NCBI GenBank assembly: GCA_041652335.1
Contig: JBAZHL010000022.1
Location: 1-11,164 of the forward strand
Source of the DNA: 2-01-FULL-49-10 sp041652335
GTDB lineage: Bacteria; Patescibacteriota; Kazan-3B-28; UBA10110
Length of the DNA: 11,164 nt
Reading direction: 5' to 3'
Both the position numbers and the translations under genes were made by a program. Positions 6,680 through 11,164 of this stretch are shown here, piece by piece. How positions within the stretch are numbered: position 1 is the stretch's first letter; each line of letters opens with the position of its first letter. Below the pieces are notes generated by a model. That model saw nothing but the letters and a program-made list of their open reading frames with translations. It was not told the DNA's origin and ran no database searches.

Positions 6680-8314
6680 TTATGAATGGTATTTGTGCAT
6701 CGCTTGCGGCGAGAGTCTAACCGGGCTCTTGGGCTCAGGACGTCGAGCGGCATGTTGCCGGTGGATGATGATGTCTTCGCCGATAAGCTGTTCAACAACC
6801 CTATCGCAGGCCGATTTTAACCCGGGTGGCGAATATAGCTTAGACAAGCTGTCTAACCGAATGCGGTAAGGCCGATGTATCCCGCTGGGGCTCCCGCCGT
6901 AAGCTAAACGGGAGCAGATGATGTGAGTTAGGGCCTCTTCCAGGCGAGGGCTGGGGATCTGGTTGCGGCTAATCAGTATCCTTAGCCTAAGTATGTCTGG
7001 GCGGCAGATTTGCTTTGCGGACGATAACCTGTCGAGAAATTCTTCCGATGTCTCTTCTGGTGGGAGCTTGGGGAGAACGGTCGGCCGAATTACTTTGGCG
7101 GGCTCTTCCAGCTCGATGACGGTAGCGGTTAGCTCGTGGTATCGCAACTCGAGGTAGGCAAGTAGATCATCCTCTGGGTGATTAGCTAACTGGTCGATCA
7201 ACTCACTGGCGTTGGCCAAACCTTCGTTGTCTAACCTGAGGATTAGCCACATAATCTGATTTTGTTCAGGGTGGCTCAGTGAAGATCTGCTCCTGACGAA
7301 CGATCTAATTAGGTCGCGTCGATTAAGCGGCTGGGCGGTTGGACTTGGTTTGACGCCAGTAATGGTCGGCGCAGGCGGGGGCGAGAGAGGGGTAATCTTT
7401 GGTTTAGCTGATGGCACTGGTGGTCGTAGAGAGATTACCCATTCACTAACCTTCCTCAGACTGCTCTTGGTGATCGTGCTTCGCATCAGTCTGCGAACCG
7501 CTTTGGAGCGTTCTTCGGTAGTTATTCCGTAGCGTTGGAATAGTTCTCTCAGCTCGCCTTCAGCTTCCAGGATTAGCTGGATGTTGGGATGCCCATGCAG
7601 TTGCCATGGATCGTCCGAGCAATTGTAGATTATCGCCAACTTCTCGTGATCTTCCAGCAGGCAGGGGTGCAAGGATAAAAAATCCTCCAGCCAAATGCTG
7701 GCACAGAGCATCGGTATGAACTTATCGAACAGGTTCCCAAACAGCATTAGCCTATGCTGGATGGCGACGAGTAGGTCGTAATGCATCCTGGCGATCATTA
7801 GTAACTGGCCTTTGCTCTCATATCGATCGATTCGGCTTTGGATTATTTGTGTGGCCCTGGCGTATTCCAGTTTCCACGACTTGACCTTAGGGGTGTGAGA
7901 AGCAGGCGCCCATAGCAACTTCTTTAGGTGCCTATCTATCCTCTTGATCTGACGAACGAGGTTTTGGTGTGATAGCTTAGCTATCAGTGGAACGGAGATA
8001 AAGTCAGAAGAGCTATCAACGATCGGCTCTCGTTCAAGTGTGACTATCATCTCTTGGATCCACTTCATCGTCCAACCGGGTACGTCGGATCTGCACAGAA
8101 TGCGCGATCGATCGTAACGCGCCTTAGCCTTAGCGTTTCCAGCCAGTCCGGCGTCGAGTGCCCACCGGATGATGGTTTTGTTGCGTACCGCGGAGAGACC
8201 CTCCCGATACTTGTAGACGACCAGCATTAGTCCGTTGTATGCGGACACCATCAGTGTCATAAACACTGATTTTATGATCGAACCGATGATATCTAATATC
8301 TGGTCGGTGTACAC
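6680..8314 (-). CDS. Hypothetical membrane-anchored protein with proline-rich linker
   Basis: I do not recognise this 544-residue protein. The start is GTG at 8314, because a perfect AAGGAGG sits 6 nt upstream; the longer reading from TTG at 8332 would run through that site. Residues about 6-34 are hydrophobic (ILDIIGSIIKSVFMTLMV and on) and probably span the membrane once. Basic residues after it suggest a cytoplasmic C-terminal part. A helical, Arg/Leu-rich region (about 45-290) follows. A proline-rich linker (about 297-330, with SPPPAP) leads to a second helical region (330-520) and a basic tail. No catalytic motif, zinc cluster, Walker box or signal cleavage site was found. It is transcribed alone, opposite to everything else, with its own terminator. 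Clean start and stop signals and the length argue that it is a real gene. Confidence 0.75.
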   Translation of the reverse strand: MYTDQILDIIGSIIKSVFMTLMVSAYNGLMLVVYKYREGLSAVRNKTIIRWALDAGLAGNAKAKARYDRSRILCRSDVPGWTMKWIQEMIVTLEREPIVDSSSDFISVPLIAKLSHQNLVRQIKRIDRHLKKLLWAPASHTPKVKSWKLEYARATQIIQSRIDRYESKGQLLMIARMHYDLLVAIQHRLMLFGNLFDKFIPMLCASIWLEDFLSLHPCLLEDHEKLAIIYNCSDDPWQLHGHPNIQLILEAEGELRELFQRYGITTEERSKAVRRLMRSTITKSSLRKVSEWVISLRPPVPSAKPKITPLSPPPAPTITGVKPSPTAQPLNRRDLIRSFVRSRSSLSHPEQNQIMWLILRLDNEGLANASELIDQLANHPEDDLLAYLELRYHELTATVIELEEPAKVIRPTVLPKLPPEETSEEFLDRLSSAKQICRPDILRLRILISRNQIPSPRLEEALTHIICSRLAYGGSPSGIHRPYRIRLDSLSKLYSPPGLKSACDRVVEQLIGEDIIIHRQHAARRPEPKSPVRLSPQAMHKYHS

Positions 8315-8320
8315 GATATG

Positions 8321-8327
8321 CCTCCTT
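8321..8327 (-). promoter_or_regulatory. Perfect Shine-Dalgarno fixing a GTG start
   Basis: On the minus strand AAGGAGG lies 6 nt before the GTG whose first base is 8314. It is the best ribosome-binding site in the window and decides the start of the unknown protein. Confidence 0.85.
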
Positions 8328-8348
8328 GTCAATGTGGGATTGCGTGAC

Positions 8349-8354
8349 AGTATA
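8349..8354 (-). promoter_or_regulatory. Possible -10 box for the minus-strand gene
   Basis: TATACT on the minus strand matches five of six -10 bases and would start transcription near 8342, leaving a leader of about 28 nt that includes the Shine-Dalgarno. No good -35 hexamer lies 16-18 bp upstream, so this is tentative. Confidence 0.35.
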
Positions 8355-8454
8355 AGACAGCTCAGGCTACCAGATAGGCGTGGTTTTGTAAATCAGAAGA
8401 AGGTGGGTTTTTATTGACCAGAAGCCGATTTTTTGTTTATGTCCCTGACCGCGT

Positions 8455-8497
8455 CCCGCGTCGCGCGGGCAGGCTGGATTCCTGCCTTCGCAGGAAT
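8455..8497. repeat. REP-like element with three nested stems
   Basis: It contains CCCGCG-TCG-CGCGGG (8455-8469) and ATTCCTGC-CTTC-GCAGGAAT (8478-8497), an 8-bp perfect stem with a 4-nt loop. GGCAGG (8468-8473) can instead pair with CCTGCC (8481-8486), competing with both hairpins. The second hairpin shares its core with the element at 9915-9937. Such GATTCC..GGAATGAC palindromes are a widespread bacterial repeat type, known for giving spurious peptides such as HSCEGRNP in the reverse frame. It ends 23 nt before murD. Confidence 0.75.
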
Positions 8498-8514
8498 GAC
8501 AGATAGGATAGAAT
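8487..8514 (+). promoter_or_regulatory. Candidate murD promoter using repeat sequence as -35
   Basis: TAGAAT (8509-8514) matches five of six -10 bases and is followed by 6 nt before the ATG at 8521, so a transcript could be leaderless. TTCGCA (8487-8492), inside the REP-like hairpin, matches four of six -35 bases with a 16-bp spacer, the same spacing as the promoter at 709-736. The -35 is weak. An AGGAG at 8515-8519 is only 1 nt from the ATG and is not a usable Shine-Dalgarno for it. Confidence 0.35.
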
Positions 8515-8520
8515 AGGAGT

Positions 8521-9912
8521 ATGGGAAAAGGTGTAAGCGTGGCGTATCGAGTGGGGGTATTGGGGCTGGGGCGTGAGGGGTTAGATACCCTTAAATTTTT
8601 GAATGCGGCCGGGATCAAGCCGGTTGGTTTAGATAGCAAACCCTTGTCTGAGATGCCGCCCAAATTAGTTCGTCAGCTTAGGCGGTTAACATCTGGTCTA
8701 TATTTGGGTAAAGATTATCTTAACCTGGTGGGGGAGTTAGATATTGTTTTTCGCAGTCCAGGCGTGCCCGCTGATCTGCCACAATTAAAAAAGGCGAGAC
8801 GCAAGGGGTTGGTGACAAGCTCCTTGATGCAGATATTTTTTGAGTTGTGTCCGGCCAAGATAATTGGGGTGACCGGCACAAAAGGTAAAAGCACTACGGT
8901 CAATTTAATTCATCACCTACTAAAAGGGCAGCTATCTGGACGAATTTATTTGGGTGGGAATGTGGGCAAGCCGGTTTTGCAATTATTGCCCAAGTTAACC
9001 AAAAAAGATTGGGTGATTTTGGAGCTCTCCAGTTTTCAACTGGAAGATCTGAGGGTTAGCCCCGATGTGGCAGTGATGTTAAATGTTTCTCCGGAACATT
9101 TAGATCGGCACCATCAGTTTAAAAAATATTTAGAGGCCAAAAGTAATATCTTTGCGCATCAAAGTAAAAAAGATTGGTTGATAGGAAGTAGTGATCATTC
9201 GCTGACTCGCGCGGCGCTGCACCACGCCAAAGGCAAAACCTTTGCTTATTCTATTCGCAAGATCTTGCCCAAAGGGCTCTATGCGGTGGACGGAGAGGTG
9301 ATCTATCGTCATCCCAAGACCAAGCGGCGGGTAGTGTTATGCCGGCGCGACCAAATTCCTTTACTGGGAGAGCATAATTTTGAGAATGCTCTGGCAGCGA
9401 TCGGGGTGGCGCTATTGGCTGGGGTTAAGCCAAGCGCGGTGGCCAGACGGTTGATTAAGTTTAAAAGTCTGCCGCACCGATTGGAGCTGGTGGGGGTATT
9501 AAATAAAACCCAATTTATTAATGATTCGTTAGCGACCACGCCGATAGCGACTATTGCTGCCATCAATACTATCCCAGATCAGCTATCGATAATTATTGGT
9601 GGGGTGAGCAAGCGAGAAAGTCTTACAGAATTGATCGCAGCGCTAAATAGCAGCCGAATCAATGGCGTGGTGTTGATCGGTATCAGCGCCAGTAGATTTA
9701 AGCGGGAATTTACATTAGCTAAACTGCGGACACCGTATACCGTGGCCAAAACTTTTCCCGAAGCGGTCGAGGCGGCCTATCGCTACGTTAAAAACGAAGG
9801 TACAGTATTATTAGCTCCTGCGTTTGCCAGTTTCGATATGTTTAAAGATGCGTACGATCGGGGCGATCAGTTTAAACACTTAGTCAAAGAATTAATAATA
9901 AAATATAAATAA
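8521..9912 (+). CDS. murD: UDP-N-acetylmuramoyl-L-alanine--D-glutamate ligase (MurD)
   Basis: A cytoplasmic ATP-dependent ligase adding D-Glu to UDP-MurNAc-L-Ala in peptidoglycan precursor synthesis; 463 residues, normal for the family. The N-terminal Rossmann-like part has VGVLGLGREG (11-20). The central domain has the ATP loop GVTGTKGKST (116-125, Lys123), ELSSFQLED (168-176), NVSPEHLDRH (188-197) and Lys207, expected to be carbamylated. The C-terminal domain has GEHNFENALAA (283-293), PHRLE (318-322), the NDSLATTP segment (334-341) and APAFASFDMF (432-441), where APACASFDQF-like sequences are usual. An in-frame TAG at 8509 makes ATG 8521 the earliest start; a GTG at 8539 is an alternative. 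The gene is followed after 37 nt by ftsW. The identification is firm. Confidence 0.96.
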   Translation: MGKGVSVAYRVGVLGLGREGLDTLKFLNAAGIKPVGLDSKPLSEMPPKLVRQLRRLTSGLYLGKDYLNLVGELDIVFRSPGVPADLPQLKKARRKGLVTSSLMQIFFELCPAKIIGVTGTKGKSTTVNLIHHLLKGQLSGRIYLGGNVGKPVLQLLPKLTKKDWVILELSSFQLEDLRVSPDVAVMLNVSPEHLDRHHQFKKYLEAKSNIFAHQSKKDWLIGSSDHSLTRAALHHAKGKTFAYSIRKILPKGLYAVDGEVIYRHPKTKRRVVLCRRDQIPLLGEHNFENALAAIGVALLAGVKPSAVARRLIKFKSLPHRLELVGVLNKTQFINDSLATTPIATIAAINTIPDQLSIIIGGVSKRESLTELIAALNSSRINGVVLIGISASRFKREFTLAKLRTPYTVAKTFPEAVEAAYRYVKNEGTVLLAPAFASFDMFKDAYDRGDQFKHLVKELIIKYK

Positions 9913-9914
9913 TA

Positions 9915-9937
9915 GATTCCCGCCTACGCGGGAATGA
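9915..9937. repeat. REP-like hairpin between murD and ftsW
   Basis: ATTCCCGC-CTAC-GCGGGAAT (9916-9935) is an 8-bp perfect stem with a 4-nt loop. Compared with 8478-8497, one stem pair has changed from T-A to C-G on both arms, so pairing is conserved, and the loop differs at one base. The flanking G and GAC are also shared. It nearly fills the 37-nt gap. Confidence 0.75.
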
Positions 9938-9938
9938 C

Positions 9939-9944
9939 GAGGTG
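9939..9944 (+). promoter_or_regulatory. Shine-Dalgarno of ftsW
   Basis: GAGGTG matches the anti-Shine-Dalgarno at all six positions and lies 5 nt before the ATG at 9950 (7 nt counted from GAGG). It begins just 1 nt after the repeat unit, so the hairpin could affect access to it. Confidence 0.75.
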
Positions 9945-9949
9945 CTTTT

Positions 9950-11146
9950 ATGCGACGCTATCATGCGCCTGATCCGTGGCTGATCCTTGCGACCTTACTC
10001 TTGGTCGGGTTTGGCTTATTAATGGTATCTTCGGCTTCGGTGATGGAATCGTATCAGGCCACCGGCAGTAATACTTATTATTTTGTTCGTCAGCTGATCT
10101 TTGCGTTTTTGGGTCTGCTGATTTGGCTCTTTATCCAACGGTTCGATTATCATAAGTTTCGGCCAGTTGCCACCATCGGTTTAGGCATATCGATACTGTT
10201 GCTACTGATCGTCTTTATCCCTGGATTGGGTTTCTCGGCTGGTGGATCACGCCGATGGATCGGAGCGGGCAACCTAACTCTGCAGGTAACCGAGCCGTTA
10301 AAGTTGGCGCTGATCTTTTATCTGGCCTATTGGTTTGAGAATAAGGGTTCGCGGATGCGCGATCTGTACGCTACTTTCTTGCCGTTTGTGGTTTTGATCG
10401 GAGTGATCGGTGCTTTGATCATGGCCGAGCCGGATATGGGAACGGCGATGGTGGTGATGGGTATTGCCTTGTCGTTGTATTTTGCTGCTGGCGCCCACCT
10501 CAGCCATTTTCTGACCATCATCGCTGGTGGTATCGCGATGGTCTGGGTGCTGATCAAGGCAGCGCCGTATCGGCTATCTCGATTCTTAACCTTTTTAAAC
10601 CCGGAACGAGATCCGTTAGGAGCGGGCTACCATATTACTCAGGCTTTGATCGCCCTGGGCTCTGGTGGGTTATTTGGGCTGGGGTTTGGTCACAGCCGGC
10701 AGAAGTTCGACTTTTTGCCAGAGGCCTCATCGGATTCGATCTTTGCGGTGATCGGTGAGGAGTTGGGTCTGATCGGGGTGTCGCTGTTAGTCATTCTGCC
10801 TCTATCGATCATCGTCTGGCGGGGGCTAAAAACGGCCAAGCATGCTCCGGATGCATTTGGCCGGTTAATTGCTTTAGGGATTACTACTTGGATCGGGTGG
10901 CAGGCGGTGATCAACATTGGTGCCATCTCTGGGCTACTGCCGTTAACGGGGGTGCCGTTGCCGTTTATTAGCCAGGGAGGAACCTCGTTGATGTTTATTC
11001 TGATAGCTTCTGGTGTATTATTGAATGTTTCGAGGCAAACTATTCAAGATAGAAATGATGAAGATCCTCTTAGTTGGTGGTGGAACATCTGGGCACGTTT
11101 TACCAGCGCTCTCGATCGCGCGGGAAATATTAAAAAAAGATCCTAA
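9950..11146 (+). CDS. ftsW: SEDS peptidoglycan glycosyltransferase FtsW
   Basis: An integral membrane lipid II polymerase of the SEDS family, acting at the division septum with a class B PBP; 398 residues with about ten membrane segments. Diagnostic motifs are GGSRRWI (98-104), EPDMGTA (160-166), GLGFGHSRQKFDFLPEASSD (243-262) with the probable catalytic Asp262, IGEELGLIG (268-276) and TGVPLPFISQGGTS (333-346). The usual QPSE after the RWI motif reads QVTE here. FtsW is preferred over RodA because it sits between murD and murG. A good Shine-Dalgarno supports the ATG at 9950. The last 29 residues, including SWWWNIWAR (375-383), are read from DNA that also encodes the start of murG in another frame, so this tail is probably not under its own strong constraint. 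Confidence 0.95.
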   Translation: MRRYHAPDPWLILATLLLVGFGLLMVSSASVMESYQATGSNTYYFVRQLIFAFLGLLIWLFIQRFDYHKFRPVATIGLGISILLLLIVFIPGLGFSAGGSRRWIGAGNLTLQVTEPLKLALIFYLAYWFENKGSRMRDLYATFLPFVVLIGVIGALIMAEPDMGTAMVVMGIALSLYFAAGAHLSHFLTIIAGGIAMVWVLIKAAPYRLSRFLTFLNPERDPLGAGYHITQALIALGSGGLFGLGFGHSRQKFDFLPEASSDSIFAVIGEELGLIGVSLLVILPLSIIVWRGLKTAKHAPDAFGRLIALGITTWIGWQAVINIGAISGLLPLTGVPLPFISQGGTSLMFILIASGVLLNVSRQTIQDRNDEDPLSWWWNIWARFTSALDRAGNIKKRS

Positions 11147-11164
11147 GGCTCAGCTGCTCTATGT
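11058..11164 (+). CDS. murG: MurG, UDP-GlcNAc:lipid I transferase (5' end only)
   Basis: Only the first 35 codons are in the window. They read MKILLVGGGTSGHVLPALSI and continue AREILKK. GGGTSGHVLPAL is the diagnostic N-terminal glycine loop of MurG, the peripheral membrane enzyme that adds GlcNAc to lipid I to make lipid II. Tandem ATGs at 11055 and 11058 are both possible starts; 11058 gives the family-typical Met-Lys-Ile opening. The start lies inside ftsW, overlapping its last 89 nt in the +1 frame. No strong Shine-Dalgarno is close, so translation coupled to ftsW is likely. The gene is cut by the window edge. Confidence 0.93.
   Translation, partial: MKILLVGGGTSGHVLPALSIAREILKKDPKAQLLY

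Noticed and set aside
8315..8332. TTG at 8332 as the start of the unknown minus-strand protein
   Set aside because: The first codons would be the Shine-Dalgarno itself (AAGGAGG), which is correctly spaced for the GTG at 8314.
8390..8436. Possible direct repeat around two CAGAAG words, each followed by a T-run
   Set aside because: Similarity outside the six-base word and the T-runs is poor and the spacing differs; chance is sufficient.
8414..8442. TTGACC as a -35 box for murD
   Set aside because: No acceptable -10 hexamer lies 16-18 bp downstream (TTATGT/TATGTC match poorly).
8333..8520. tRNA, riboswitch or small RNA in the widest intergenic gap
   Set aside because: Apart from the REP-like stems no cloverleaf, T-loop or recognised aptamer core could be found by reading.
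8367..8663. Minus-strand open frame of 98 codons containing HSCEGRNP
   Set aside because: It runs through the REP-like repeat and into murD on the opposite strand. The HSCEGRNP peptide is a known spurious translation of this repeat type.
11055..11146. Frameshift or assembly error explaining the ftsW-murG overlap
   Set aside because: Both frames are open and each protein is intact through its conserved motifs. The overlap is kept as real, though raw reads should confirm it.

Overview
The window looks like chromosomal DNA of a walled bacterium with a compact genome. It has a peptidoglycan/division block (murD-ftsW-murG, the usual dcw-cluster order), a tightly overlapping operon of enzymes, and one large unrecognised protein on the opposite strand. 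Very short or negative gene spacing, mixed leaderless-like and Shine-Dalgarno start signals, unusual domain fusions and a divergent FtsW motif would fit a Patescibacteria/CPR-type lineage. That placement is inference; no rRNA or marker tree is available here.

Layout. (1) 4-648: a histidine phosphatase, ending in a short gap with a 10-bp inverted repeat. (2) 709-736: a strong-looking promoter placed so that transcription would start on the ATG at 744, implying a leaderless mRNA. It drives four same-strand genes that each overlap the next by 22-29 nt: a family 2 glycosyltransferase, an aminoglycoside-phosphotransferase-like kinase fused to a PHP phosphoesterase, a P-loop kinase fused to a PLP aminotransferase, and a minimal nucleotidyltransferase fused to a HEPN-like helical domain. 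A NUDIX hydrolase follows 58 nt later. (3) 6680-8314 on the minus strand: a 544-residue protein of unknown function with one N-terminal membrane segment, a perfect Shine-Dalgarno and its own intrinsic terminator. (4) 8521 to the end: murD, ftsW and the start of murG, with REP-like hairpins before and after murD, and an ftsW-murG overlap of about 90 nt.

How the genes work together. MurD adds D-Glu to UDP-MurNAc-L-Ala, FtsW polymerises lipid II at the septum, and MurG makes lipid II, so the right end is standard wall synthesis. The left operon is the unusual part. Its two bifunctional proteins pair a kinase with a phosphoesterase and a kinase with an aminotransferase, alongside a nucleotidyl transferase, a glycosyltransferase and a NUDIX enzyme. 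This is the toolkit expected for building, activating and attaching an amino-containing small molecule (for example an amino sugar or aminocyclitol), but no substrate can be read from the sequence. It is the best candidate here for an undescribed pathway. No tRNA, rRNA, CRISPR array, insertion sequence or phage gene was seen, and no gene-free stretch exceeds about 210 bases.
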